53,519 bases of DNA from Clostridiales bacterium UBA7285 (GTDB lineage Bacteria > Bacillota > Clostridia > Peptostreptococcales > Anaerovoracaceae): the NCBI GenBank assembly GCA_002472145.1, contig DKRJ01000019.1, positions 1-53,519 of the forward strand, given 5' to 3'. A model generated the notes under the pieces. The model saw nothing but the letters and a program-made list of their open reading frames with translations, had not been told where the DNA came from and ran no database searches. The translations under genes were made by a program, and so were the position numbers. Of this stretch, positions 43,420 through 52,231 are shown piece by piece (position 1 is the stretch's first letter; the number at the start of each line of letters is the position of its first letter).

Positions 43420-46400
43420 ATGGGAAAAAACGGAGCAAGGAATATCAGCAGATCGTTACTCGCTTATATTTTGTCCGCTTCGATTGCGATATCCATTATA
43501 TGCCTTTTCGGCGTGAACGTTTTTGCTCAGGCTGTCGGCCAATGTACAGTGGCATTTGATGACTGCCGAATAAGGACCTCTCCTACGACAAGTTCATCCA
43601 TCCTTGGCATTGTTGATAATGGTGAAGTTCTCACTTTAAAAGGTCAGACTGAGCCGAATGGATCTGATTATGCGTGGTATTCAGTCACTACCTCAGGCGG
43701 CATTTCCGGCTGGATCAGAAGTGATCTTGTTACCATCAGCAGCAGCATGAACGCGGGTTCCAGCGGTAGGATAAATCCTTCCGACGGTGTAAATTTGCGC
43801 AATTCCTACAACCTTTCCTCAAATATTATTACTGCCGTACCTTACGGTACAGTCGTTCCCATTTCAGGTTCATACAGAGACAATATGGGAAACGTCTTTT
43901 ACAAAATCACATATAATGGGAATTCCGGCTACATTTCAGCGTATTACGTGGACATCGTTTCTTCCGGTTCGGGGTCGGGCTCGGGCTCCGGTTCAGGTTC
44001 GGGTTCGGGTTCGGGTTCGGGCTCGGGATCCGGGTCGGGTTCAGGGACTTCTAGTGCGGTTGAAAAAATGAGCCGCTCGGAATTTTCGGAATATCTGACC
44101 GCCAAAGGATTCCCTTCTGATTACGTCAGTGCGATGTGCAATCTGCACGATGAACACCCCGGCTGGGATTTTGTACCGGATAACACCGGGCTCTCGTGGA
44201 ATGACGCTGTAAATAAGCAGACAGCAAACGTATCTGCGAATCTTATCGGCTCTGGTTTCGATTACTACTACAAGTCGATAAACCCGATCGCATTCAATTA
44301 TGACGGTTCTTCTTTTGAGAAGTCCAATAATTACTATCGACTGGACTCGGGTTATGTAGGGGCCGGGATCCCGACGACAAAATATTATATGGATCCCCGT
44401 AATTTCCTCGACGAAACACAGGTATTCCAGTTCCTTTCGAACAAATTCGACGCAAGCACCCAAACAAAGGAAATGCTTTCAGATCTGCTCGAAGGTTCTT
44501 TCATGGAAGCTTCGATAAGCGACAGCGGCTTTACCTCATATACCGATCTGATATACTGCGTCGGGGAGAAAACCGGGTTGAACCCGCTCGTACTCGCTTC
44601 TATGATAATGACTGAAGTGGGGCGCTCAAATCCAAGCGGTTCAGTTACCGGTACAGTGCCCGGATATGAGGGTTATTACAATTTCTTCAATATAAACGCG
44701 GCAGCTGATGAGTACGGAAACGACGCTGTTACTAACGGGCTTATCTATGCTAAGAAAATGGGCTGGAACACCAGATATAAATCGATCCTGGGAGGAGCGG
44801 AATTTTATTCCGATGGATTCGTCAACAACAATCAGTACAATCTTTATCTGAAACGATTCAACGTCATGAACGGACTTTCATGTGTGGCTTCCCACCAGTA
44901 CAGCACGGCTGTATATTCACCAGTCGGAGAAGCCTCCAATCTGGCAGAAATATATTCTTCTAACAGATATATCACTTTCAATGTCCCCGTTTATTCGTCC
45001 ATGCCTTCAAGTAAGTGCGCCCGCGCGAGTTCAACGAATTGTGAGGTCTACCTTTACACGCCTTCGACTCTGTGCGTTGACGGATATTCGATCTCTCCTG
45101 CTTATAAACCTTATATCAAGAACTATACGCTTACTGTTCCATTTTCGACTTCATCCGTAACGATCTCCGCATCGGTTAACAACGCTTCCGAAGCGTCCTT
45201 GTCCGGGACAGGAGCAAAGGACCTCAAAGTGGGCTCCAACACGTTTACTGTCACATGCACGGCTGCAAATGGCGCTCCTTCAAGCAGCAGCTACTCTCTG
45301 ACGATCACGCGTTCGCCTGCTTCAACTGTCAGCACGCTTTCATCGCTGTCTGTAGACGGATATTCGCTGACACCGGCTTTTTCCGCTTCAGTAAAACAAT
45401 ACTCGCTCATTGTTCCATTTAATATTACTTCTGCAAACATAAGCGCTTCTCCTGCAGACACTAAAGCGACCGTCACCGGTACCGGGCTGCATGATCTTTC
45501 TTACGGGGAAAATAATATTTCCGTGACGTGCACAGCTGAATCAGGAGCGCAGACACAATATTCGATCAATATTTACAGAGAAGTATCCTATACCGATATC
45601 AAACGCATCAGTGGCTCTAACAGGTTTGAAACGTCCATTTCCGCAGCAGAAGAATTCAAGTCTGTCAAAGGCATAGATAAATTCACTGCGGTGATCATCG
45701 CAAGCGGCGACAACTTCCCTGACGCTTTGTCTTCTTCAGCGCTCTCGTCCGCGTGCGAAGCGCCTGTCATTCTTACGAACAGGAATTATGACGAAAGTGC
45801 AATAGAATATGTCAGGCAAAACCTCATCGACGGCGGAAAAGTGTATTTGACAGGGGGAACGTCCATACTTTCATCAAATTGGGAACAGCAGCTGGGCGGC
45901 AGTTACAACGTATTACGCCTCTGGGGTCCGAACAGATACATCACGAATCTCGCCGTATTGGAAGAATTTGCGAGATATTCCGGGTCCGAAGGATTCTCCG
46001 AAGGATTGATGGTCTGCAGCGGATCAACTTTCCCGGACAGCCTTTCAGCCGCAGCAACCGGCATCCCGGTAATGCTTACAAACGGCAGGCTTTCGGAAGA
46101 TCAAAAAACATTGATCGCTTCCAACGGAATTACAAAATTCTACATCTGCGGAGGTGACGGAGCTGTTCCTTCAAGTGTAGAGTCCGCGCTAAAAGAATAC
46201 GGAGAGGTGGTCAGGCTCGGTGGCGCTGATCGATATGAGACGTCTTCGATAATAGCACAGTATTTCGCTTCTGACAGCGCGACGGCGGCAATTTCAAGCG
46301 GGGAAAACTTCCCTGACGCACTTTCCGCTGTCCCGCTCTGCGTTGAAACAGGCTCACCGTTGTTCCTCGTCAATTCCTCAAATACAAAATATGCGTCTTC

Positions 46401-46491
46401 ATATTTTGATTCAGGGGAGCATAGTGACTTATATATCTTCGGTGGAACCGGCGTGATCTCAGACAGCATCGTGTTCAACGTTCTTTGTTAG
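43420..46491 (+). CDS. Large wall hydrolase: SH3 pair, glucosaminidase-like domain, CWB2 repeats
   Basis: A 1023-residue exported protein. Order: signal peptide (~1-36), two bacterial SH3 domains (~42-105 and ~117-178, each with the RTSP or LRNS start), a (Ser-Gly)14 linker (182-209), a large catalytic region (~215-540), two cadherin-like beta-sandwich domains (~548-720, each starting L.VDGYS.SPA/TPA), and three CWB2 repeats (~727-1023). The catalytic part has NPLVLASMIMTEVG, YYNFFNINA and LGGAEFYSDGFVNNNQYNLYLKRFNV, a pattern of GH73-type N-acetylglucosaminidases such as LytD/Acd. It should cleave wall glycan strands while bound to the wall polymer. Ribosome site AAAGGCGGA lies 12 bases upstream. 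Confidence 0.9.
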   Translation: MGKNGARNISRSLLAYILSASIAISIICLFGVNVFAQAVGQCTVAFDDCRIRTSPTTSSSILGIVDNGEVLTLKGQTEPNGSDYAWYSVTTSGGISGWIRSDLVTISSSMNAGSSGRINPSDGVNLRNSYNLSSNIITAVPYGTVVPISGSYRDNMGNVFYKITYNGNSGYISAYYVDIVSSGSGSGSGSGSGSGSGSGSGSGSGSGSGTSSAVEKMSRSEFSEYLTAKGFPSDYVSAMCNLHDEHPGWDFVPDNTGLSWNDAVNKQTANVSANLIGSGFDYYYKSINPIAFNYDGSSFEKSNNYYRLDSGYVGAGIPTTKYYMDPRNFLDETQVFQFLSNKFDASTQTKEMLSDLLEGSFMEASISDSGFTSYTDLIYCVGEKTGLNPLVLASMIMTEVGRSNPSGSVTGTVPGYEGYYNFFNINAAADEYGNDAVTNGLIYAKKMGWNTRYKSILGGAEFYSDGFVNNNQYNLYLKRFNVMNGLSCVASHQYSTAVYSPVGEASNLAEIYSSNRYITFNVPVYSSMPSSKCARASSTNCEVYLYTPSTLCVDGYSISPAYKPYIKNYTLTVPFSTSSVTISASVNNASEASLSGTGAKDLKVGSNTFTVTCTAANGAPSSSSYSLTITRSPASTVSTLSSLSVDGYSLTPAFSASVKQYSLIVPFNITSANISASPADTKATVTGTGLHDLSYGENNISVTCTAESGAQTQYSINIYREVSYTDIKRISGSNRFETSISAAEEFKSVKGIDKFTAVIIASGDNFPDALSSSALSSACEAPVILTNRNYDESAIEYVRQNLIDGGKVYLTGGTSILSSNWEQQLGGSYNVLRLWGPNRYITNLAVLEEFARYSGSEGFSEGLMVCSGSTFPDSLSAAATGIPVMLTNGRLSEDQKTLIASNGITKFYICGGDGAVPSSVESALKEYGEVVRLGGADRYETSSIIAQYFASDSATAAISSGENFPDALSAVPLCVETGSPLFLVNSSNTKYASSYFDSGEHSDLYIFGGTGVISDSIVFNVLC
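43963..44046 (+). repeat. In-frame hexanucleotide repeat encoding (Ser-Gly)14
   Basis: Fourteen consecutive TCN-GGN hexamers. Several adjacent units are identical TCGGGT copies, while synonymous third-base changes interrupt the tract. It separates the SH3 domains from the catalytic domain and, since the period is six bases, slippage would change linker length without breaking the frame. Confidence 0.95.
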
Positions 46492-46521
46492 TAGAAAAAC
46501 AGTGGAAAAAGCAATGGGAAC

Positions 46522-46558
46522 TTAATAGATCCCCGCGTCAATCGCGGGGATCTATTAA
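46522..46558. terminator. Perfect 16-bp hairpin after the large CWB2 gene
   Basis: TTAATAGATCCCCGCG pairs perfectly with its complement CGCGGGGATCTATTAA across loop TCAAT, 30 bp after the stop codon. It lacks a long T-run on either strand but, with AT-rich ends, could terminate the convergent genes bidirectionally. Confidence 0.75.
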
Positions 46559-46617
46559 TGACACTTTGCGCTAAGCAGCACAGGCGCTGAATTTGCAAGG
46601 ATCTGATCTTCGATCAA

Positions 46618-48240
46618 CTATCTCTCATACACCACTTCTCCGCCGACTATCGTCATGTCTGCGCCGATGTCTTTGATCTCTATCGGATCGCATGTGAAGA
46701 TATCGGTGTCGAGCACAACCATATCGGCCAAATGACCGGGCTTGATCCTGCCTTTTCTGTCCTCCATGAACTGCATATACGCGCTCTCCTCGGTATAGCA
46801 GTCGACAGCGTCGCATACGTCCAGTTTTTCCGACGGAGCGTAGCCTCCGTGCGGCAGGCCGTTTTTGTCGCAGCGGTTCACTGCGTAATAAATATTCGGA
46901 AGAGGGTCGCATTCCTCGACCGGGCAGTCTGTGCCGAACGATACGTGTATGCCGCTCCTCTTCATCGTGCCGAAGGCATACGATGTCTGGCCGAGTTCGT
47001 GCCCGACCCGGTCATCGAGTATGTGGAGATCGTAGTCAAGGAAAACAGGCTGGACAGCGGTCAGGATGCCGAGGTGACGGATCTGCTCCAGCATTTTTTT
47101 GTCGGTTATCTGACAGTGGATGAGACAGTTGCGGAGCGGGTTCTGGCCCGGTACGCGCTCTAATTTCTCATATACGTCTATCACGTCCTGTATCCCGCCG
47201 TCGCCGATGCAGTGAGTGACTATCTGTATGCCGTGATCCGCCGCGAGACGGCACATCGCCTCGAAGTCCTCTTTGGTCGACCATTCCACGCCCTTTGCGG
47301 ACGGATCGTCGAGATATCCGTGATCCTTCATTATCGCCGTGCGCGCTCCGAGGCTGCCGTCGCGGAAAATTTTCATAGGCCCGAGAGTGAGCATGTCGCC
47401 GCGATAGAACTCGTCCCTGTGAGCAAATTCTCCGTCTTCGAGCGACGCGCGAAGCCCTTCGATATCCTTGAAACTCACCTGATGATGCAGCCTGATCTTA
47501 GCTTCGCCGTCGGCGTACAGTTCGCGATATATCCTCATGGTGACGGCGTCCTTGGAAGGGACACCGAATGTTTCGTTGCACTGGACGCTCGTTATACCGC
47601 GGCTGACCGCGTAATCCATCGAGTCTTTTATCCACTGCTTTATCTCTTCCGGAGAAGGGGCAGGAACGGCTTTGTTTATCAGGGAGACGTTGTTCTCCGC
47701 GAAAAGGCCGCTTTCGCACTCTGCTCTGAACGCGGGGTCCCGGTCGAGCCCGAGCGCGCGGATCGCTGCGGTATTAGCAGTCGCGACGTGACCGCAGACG
47801 CGTTCGAGGACTATGGGGATATCGGTCGATATCGCGTCCAGATCGCGCTTTTCAGGCATGCGCTTCTCTCCGGACGTGAAAAGATCCTGGTTCCATCCGA
47901 CCGCGTGTATTCCTCTGCGGCTCCGTTCGGGATCCGACGCGATGAAAGCCCTGCAGCGCGAGATGAGGTCGTCTATGCCGGATGCGCCGGTTATGTCGCA
48001 CTCGTTTGCTGATATCGAGCGGAACATCAGATGCATATGGCTGTCGTTGAACCCCGGAAGTACGGTCCGCCCTCCGCAGTCTATCGCGCGGGCGCCTGCC
48101 CCCGCCGCCAGCCTGATCTCATCGCTGCCGCCGACAGCCTCGATCGTCTCGCCGCGGACCAGAACAGCCTCGGCGAATCTTCCGCGCCCTAGATATATTT
48201 TGCCGTTATAAAGGATCATTGTGTCCGAACCGTCTGCCAT
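46618..48240 (-). CDS. YtcJ-family metal-dependent amidohydrolase
   Basis: A 540-residue Amidohydro_3 protein. GFNDSHMHL (~57-65) gives the first metal His pair. LGPMKIFRDGSLGARTA (~255) is typical of YtcJ, and IVTHCIGDGGIQDVIDVYEK (~310), NCLIHCQI (~345) and FGTDCPVEECDPL (~420) supply further His/Asp ligands. The C-terminal GHLADMVVLD closes the small beta-sandwich. Family members hydrolyse amides, carbamates or imides, and the substrate is unpredictable. AAGGAGG precedes the ATG. It follows the dnaJ terminator by 35 bp on the same strand and looks independently transcribed or fed by read-through. Confidence 0.9.
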   Translation of the reverse strand: MADGSDTMILYNGKIYLGRGRFAEAVLVRGETIEAVGGSDEIRLAAGAGARAIDCGGRTVLPGFNDSHMHLMFRSISANECDITGASGIDDLISRCRAFIASDPERSRRGIHAVGWNQDLFTSGEKRMPEKRDLDAISTDIPIVLERVCGHVATANTAAIRALGLDRDPAFRAECESGLFAENNVSLINKAVPAPSPEEIKQWIKDSMDYAVSRGITSVQCNETFGVPSKDAVTMRIYRELYADGEAKIRLHHQVSFKDIEGLRASLEDGEFAHRDEFYRGDMLTLGPMKIFRDGSLGARTAIMKDHGYLDDPSAKGVEWSTKEDFEAMCRLAADHGIQIVTHCIGDGGIQDVIDVYEKLERVPGQNPLRNCLIHCQITDKKMLEQIRHLGILTAVQPVFLDYDLHILDDRVGHELGQTSYAFGTMKRSGIHVSFGTDCPVEECDPLPNIYYAVNRCDKNGLPHGGYAPSEKLDVCDAVDCYTEESAYMQFMEDRKGRIKPGHLADMVVLDTDIFTCDPIEIKDIGADMTIVGGEVVYER

Positions 48241-48274
48241 GTCTCGACCTCCTTAAAGTCTGCGATAAATGAAA

Positions 48275-48297
48275 AAAGCGCCCTTCACGGACGCTTT
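48275..48297 (-). terminator. Terminator of the hrcA-dnaJ operon
   Basis: Minus-strand AAAGCGTCC/GGGCGCTTT, a 9-bp stem with one G-T pair, followed by six T, 36 bp after the dnaJ stop. Confidence 0.85.
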
Positions 48298-48332
48298 CGT
48301 CATGCGTGTCGTGAATTGACGCTTTAATTATA

Positions 48333-49526
48333 CTATATTCCGAACAAATTGCGGACGGCATCGGCGAATTTCGATTTTTTCGAATAGCAGCTCTGGTCGA
48401 GTTTGCTCCCCATATCCTTTATCGCCTTCTTCTGCTCTGCGTTGAGTTTAGTAGGCACCTCGACGTTGACCTTTACATAGAGATCCCCGTATTTGCTCGA
48501 GTGCACGTCCTTGATGCCCTTGCCTCTCAGGCGGAAGACCGTCCCCGGCTGAGTTCCGGCCGGGATCTTATACGAGACCTTTTCCTTCAGCGTAGGAACG
48601 ACGATCTCGTCGCCCAGGGCGGCCTGCTCGAATGAGATCGGGAAGTCGAGGTATAGATCGTTTCCGTCGCGGTTGAAGAGTTTATGGTCTTTCACCTGTA
48701 TCACGACGAAGAGGTCGCCGGCAGGTCCGTTGTTCGGCCCCGGTTCGCCCTGTCCTTTAAGAGGGATGACCGTGCCGGTGTCGACGCCTGCCGGGATGTT
48801 CACCTCGATCTTTACGTTCTTCTGTACCGTTCCGCTGCCGTGGCAGTCCGGGCAAGGCGTGTCTATGATCCTGCCTGTGCCGCCGCAGTCAGGGCACGGC
48901 CTCGTGGACTGGAAGTTTCCGAACGCCGTGCGCTGTACGGACGTGATGTATCCCGAGCCGCCGCATTTAGGGCATGCCCTTTTAACGGTTCCCGGGGCCG
49001 TTCCCTCGCCATTGCACTTAGGACAGCGCACCCGCTTATTAATAGTGATGTTCTTCTTCACTCCGAAGGCGGCTTCCTCGAATTCGAGGGTTATGTACTT
49101 CTGCAAGTCTCTGCCGCGGTTGCTCTGCGCGGATCTCCCGCCGCCGAAACCGTTGCTGAAGCCTGAGGCACCCGTTCCGCCGCCGAATCCGAACCCGCTG
49201 CTGAACATGTCGAATATGTCGTCAAAGCCGAATCCGCCCGTTCCCGCGCCGGTTCCGAAACCGCCGAAGCCGCTGCCCGACGAGAATCCGGCGTTAGGAT
49301 CCACTCCGGCCATGCCGAACCTGTCGTACTTCGCTTTCTTGTCCGGGTCGCTGAGCACCCCGTACGCTTCGTTTATTTCTTTGAACTTCTCCTCGGCTTC
49401 TTTGTCTCCGGGGTTGCGGTCAGGATGGTATTTAAGCGCGAGTTTGCGGAACGCGCTCTTTATCTCCTGCTCGCTCGCCCCTTTGCTGAGGCCGAGGACT
49501 TCGTAATAATCCCTTTTTTCTGCCAT
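48333..49526 (-). CDS. dnaJ: Chaperone DnaJ
   Basis: A 397-residue class A J-protein that stimulates the DnaK ATPase and delivers unfolded clients. J domain 1-70 with YHPDRNPGD (His-Pro-Asp near 34), a long Gly/Phe-rich linker (~75-130), and four zinc-binding repeats CPKCNGEG, CPKCGGSG, CPDCGGTG and CPDCHGSG (~160-220) are all present. The C-terminal substrate-binding domains are complete. Expression comes with dnaK, but the two are separated by 91 bp holding a strong hairpin. Confidence 0.98.
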   Translation of the reverse strand: MAEKRDYYEVLGLSKGASEQEIKSAFRKLALKYHPDRNPGDKEAEEKFKEINEAYGVLSDPDKKAKYDRFGMAGVDPNAGFSSGSGFGGFGTGAGTGGFGFDDIFDMFSSGFGFGGGTGASGFSNGFGGGRSAQSNRGRDLQKYITLEFEEAAFGVKKNITINKRVRCPKCNGEGTAPGTVKRACPKCGGSGYITSVQRTAFGNFQSTRPCPDCGGTGRIIDTPCPDCHGSGTVQKNVKIEVNIPAGVDTGTVIPLKGQGEPGPNNGPAGDLFVVIQVKDHKLFNRDGNDLYLDFPISFEQAALGDEIVVPTLKEKVSYKIPAGTQPGTVFRLRGKGIKDVHSSKYGDLYVKVNVEVPTKLNAEQKKAIKDMGSKLDQSCYSKKSKFADAVRNLFGI

Positions 49527-49561
49527 ATATGGTCACCTTCCGCTTCCGCGTTCTTACAAGC

Positions 49562-49595
49562 GATTTGCCGCAGCCCGTAAGAGCCGCGGCAAATC
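49562..49595 (-). terminator. dnaK-dnaJ intercistronic hairpin
   Basis: GATTTGCCGC/GCGGCAAATC, a perfect 10-bp stem around a 14-nt loop that can pair further (GGCTC with GGGCT-like bases). No T-run follows, so it is more likely an mRNA-stability or partial-termination element setting DnaK above DnaJ. Confidence 0.6.
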
Positions 49596-49617
49596 TGGAA
49601 TTCATGCGGATCGGATA

Positions 49618-51546
49618 TTATTTGTTATCGTCGTCGACTACCTTGTAATCGGCGTCTACTACGTTATCGTCCTTCTGTCCGGACGTCTCCTGCTGACCGC
49701 TGAATCCGGCTCCCGCGTCCGCGCCGGCTCCGGCGCCGTACGTTCCCGCTCCGGCATCCTGCTGGTATCCGCCCGCGTTCTGATCGGCTCCCGCCTGCTG
49801 GTAGTTTGCTCCCGCCTGCTGGTAGAGTTTGGTCGTCACTTCGTTCAGTTTCGAAGTGAGCGCGTCGAGTTTCGCTTTGATGTCGGACGTGTTGTTCGCG
49901 TTGAGAGCGCTCTTCAGGTCGTTGTTCATCGACTCGAGCGTCGACTTGTCCTCTGGTGCGATCTTGCCTTCGAGGTCTTTCAGAGTCTTGTCGACCTGAT
50001 ACGTCATAGCCTCCGCGCTGTTCTTGGTCTCGGTGGCCTCTTTCCTCTGCTTGTCTTCAGCGGCGTACTGCTCCGCTTCTTTGACTTTCTGCTTGATCTC
50101 GTCTTCGGAGAGGTTAGTGGAAGACGTGATGGTTATCTTCTGTTCCTTGCCGGTGCCGAGGTCTTTAGCGCTGACGTTTACGATGCCGTTGGCGTCGATG
50201 TCGAACGTCACCTCGATCTGAGGCACTCCGCGCGGAGCAGGAGCTATGCCTGTGAGCTGGAAGCGTCCGAGCGTGATGTTATCGGCCGCCATAGGTCTCT
50301 CGCCCTGCATTACGTGGATGTCTACGGCCGTCTGGTTGTCCGCCGCGGTGGAGAAGATCTGGCTCTTCTTAGTCGGGATGGTCGTGTTCCTCTCGATGAG
50401 TTTGGTCGCGACTCCGCCGAGCGTCTCTATGGACAGCGACAGCGGCGTTACGTCGAGGAGAAGAACGTCGTGCACTTCGCCTGTGAGGACGCCTGCCTGT
50501 ATGGCAGCGCCGACCGCGACGCACTCGTCAGGGTTGATCCCCTTGAACGGCTCTTTGCCGGTCACTCTCTTTACGGTTTCCTGGACCGCCGGGATCCTGG
50601 TGGAACCTCCGACGAGGATGATCTTAGACAGATCGTTAGGCGTGACGCCTGCGTCGGACATCGCTTTGTTCATCGGCTCCACCGTTCTCTCGATCAGGTC
50701 TCCGACGAGCTGTTCGAATTTCGCTCTCGTGAGGTCAACGTTCAGGTGAAGCGGGCCTTCCTGCGTTACAGTGATGAACGGAAGGTTGATGTTCGCCGTC
50801 TGCGCGCTGGAAAGTTCGATCTTTGCCTTTTCGGCTGCTTCCTTCAGACGCTGGAGCGCCATTTTATCGTTCCTGAGGTCTACGCCGTGCTCTTTCGCGA
50901 AGTTGTCGGCGAGCCAGTCCATTATCCTCTTATCGAAGTCGTCTCCGCCGAGGTGAGTGTCGCCGTTTGTCGCGAGTACTTCGAAGACTCCGTCCCCGAT
51001 CTCGAGGATGGAGACATCGAACGTGCCGCCGCCGAGGTCGTAGACCATGATCTTGCTGGAGCCGCCTTCCTTATCGAGGCCGTATGCCAGAGACGCGGCC
51101 GTAGGCTCGTTGATGATCCTCTTAACGTCGAGGCCGGCGATCCTGCCGGCGTCCTTAGTTGCCTGTTTCTGGGCGTCCGAGAAGTACGCCGGAACGGTGA
51201 TGACCGCCTCTGTTATCTTCTCGCCGAGGTAGCTTTCAGCGTCCGCCTTCAGTTTGCTGAGGATGATCGCGCTGATGTCCTGCGGCGTGTATTTTTTGTC
51301 GTCGATGGTGATGGTGTAATCCTCACCCATGTGTCTCTTGATCGAGGAGATCGTTCTTTCAGGGTTGGTGACCGCCTGTCTCTTTGCCGTCTCGCCTACG
51401 AGTCTCTCGCCGTTCTTTGCGAATCCGACTACGGACGGGGTCGTCCTGCTTCCCTCGGCGTTCGTGATGACTACCGGCTCTCCGCCTTCGAGCACCGCGA
51501 CGCAGCTGTTTGTTGTTCCGAGATCTATACCTATTACTTTAGACAT
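49618..51546 (-). CDS. dnaK: Chaperone DnaK (Hsp70)
   Basis: A 642-residue Hsp70 ATPase. IGIDLGTTNSCVAVLEGG (N-terminus), VYDLGGGTFDVSIL (~165) and ILVGGSTRIPAVQ (~310) are the three Hsp70 signatures. The linker VLLLDVTPLSLSIETLGG and the substrate-binding domain are intact. The lid is followed by a tail of about 60 residues rich in Gln, Ala and Gly (repeated YQQAGA and AGAGA) before the usual acidic VVDADYKVVDDD end. The tail is longer than in Bacillus. It starts 29 bp after grpE. Confidence 0.98.
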   Translation of the reverse strand: MSKVIGIDLGTTNSCVAVLEGGEPVVITNAEGSRTTPSVVGFAKNGERLVGETAKRQAVTNPERTISSIKRHMGEDYTITIDDKKYTPQDISAIILSKLKADAESYLGEKITEAVITVPAYFSDAQKQATKDAGRIAGLDVKRIINEPTAASLAYGLDKEGGSSKIMVYDLGGGTFDVSILEIGDGVFEVLATNGDTHLGGDDFDKRIMDWLADNFAKEHGVDLRNDKMALQRLKEAAEKAKIELSSAQTANINLPFITVTQEGPLHLNVDLTRAKFEQLVGDLIERTVEPMNKAMSDAGVTPNDLSKIILVGGSTRIPAVQETVKRVTGKEPFKGINPDECVAVGAAIQAGVLTGEVHDVLLLDVTPLSLSIETLGGVATKLIERNTTIPTKKSQIFSTAADNQTAVDIHVMQGERPMAADNITLGRFQLTGIAPAPRGVPQIEVTFDIDANGIVNVSAKDLGTGKEQKITITSSTNLSEDEIKQKVKEAEQYAAEDKQRKEATETKNSAEAMTYQVDKTLKDLEGKIAPEDKSTLESMNNDLKSALNANNTSDIKAKLDALTSKLNEVTTKLYQQAGANYQQAGADQNAGGYQQDAGAGTYGAGAGADAGAGFSGQQETSGQKDDNVVDADYKVVDDDNK

Positions 51547-51575
51547 ATTGTATTCCTCCCTTATGTATTTAATTT

Positions 51576-52214
51576 TTATTTATTTACTTTTACCATGCTT
51601 GGCCGGATAACTTTCTTGTTCAGGGTGTAGCCCTTCTGCAAGACTCCGGACACCTGGCCGCTCTCGTAATCCGGATTTTCTTCGGTTGTTACAGCGTTGT
51701 GGAAATTCGGATCAAATTCTTTCCCGAGCGCCTCTATTTCCTCAAGACCCGCTTTCTGAAGCGTGTCCTGCAGCTGTCTGAATATCAGTTCCATGCCCTT
51801 AGCGTAGTTTTCGTCGGCGCAAGTCGTCTCGAGGGCCCTCTCGAAGTTGTCGAGTACCTTCAGGAGTTCGACCATGAGCTTTTCCGTGCCGTACGCGCAG
51901 GCGTCTTCTTTTTCCTTTACCGTGCGCTTTTTATAGTTCTGGAATTCGGCGAGGAGACGCAGGTATTTTTCACTCATCTCGTCGGCTTTCGCCTCTGCCT
52001 TCGCCAAAGCCTCATCAGCGCCGTTTTCGGCAGCCTCGCTGTTTTCGGCGGTCTCGCCGTTTTCGGCGGTTTCGCTGTTTTCGTTTGGCTCGCTGCTTTC
52101 TGCGTTATTATCCGCGCTTTCCGCTCTGTCCTCCGCACCTTCGGAGGTCTCCTGCGTGCCGTCTTCGATCTCGATATCTATCGTTTCGTCTTTTTCCTTT
52201 TTTTTCTCGTCCAT
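51576..52214 (-). CDS. grpE: Nucleotide exchange factor GrpE
   Basis: A 212-residue GrpE. The first ~75 residues are highly acidic with a repeated AEN(G/S)E(T/A) pattern and should be disordered. The coiled coil (EKYLRLLAEFQNYKKRTVKE) and the C-terminal beta domain (EFDPNFHNAVTTEENPDYESGQVSGVLQKGYTLNKKVIRPSMVKV) are canonical. It releases ADP from DnaK and acts as a thermosensor. It begins 17 bp after hrcA. Confidence 0.97.
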   Translation of the reverse strand: MDEKKKEKDETIDIEIEDGTQETSEGAEDRAESADNNAESSEPNENSETAENGETAENSEAAENGADEALAKAEAKADEMSEKYLRLLAEFQNYKKRTVKEKEDACAYGTEKLMVELLKVLDNFERALETTCADENYAKGMELIFRQLQDTLQKAGLEEIEALGKEFDPNFHNAVTTEENPDYESGQVSGVLQKGYTLNKKVIRPSMVKVNK

Positions 52215-52231
52215 CAGGCTTTCTCCCGCTG

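Noticed and set aside
43173..43559. A 128-codon plus-strand frame before the large CWB2 gene
   Set aside because: It overlaps the signal peptide of the real gene in another frame and crosses AT-rich promoter-like DNA. No ribosome site or domain.
50314..51630. Long plus-strand open frame opposite dnaK (438 codons)
   Set aside because: Antisense shadow of dnaK and its promoter-side region. The peptide is rich in Arg/Val/Asp without domain features.
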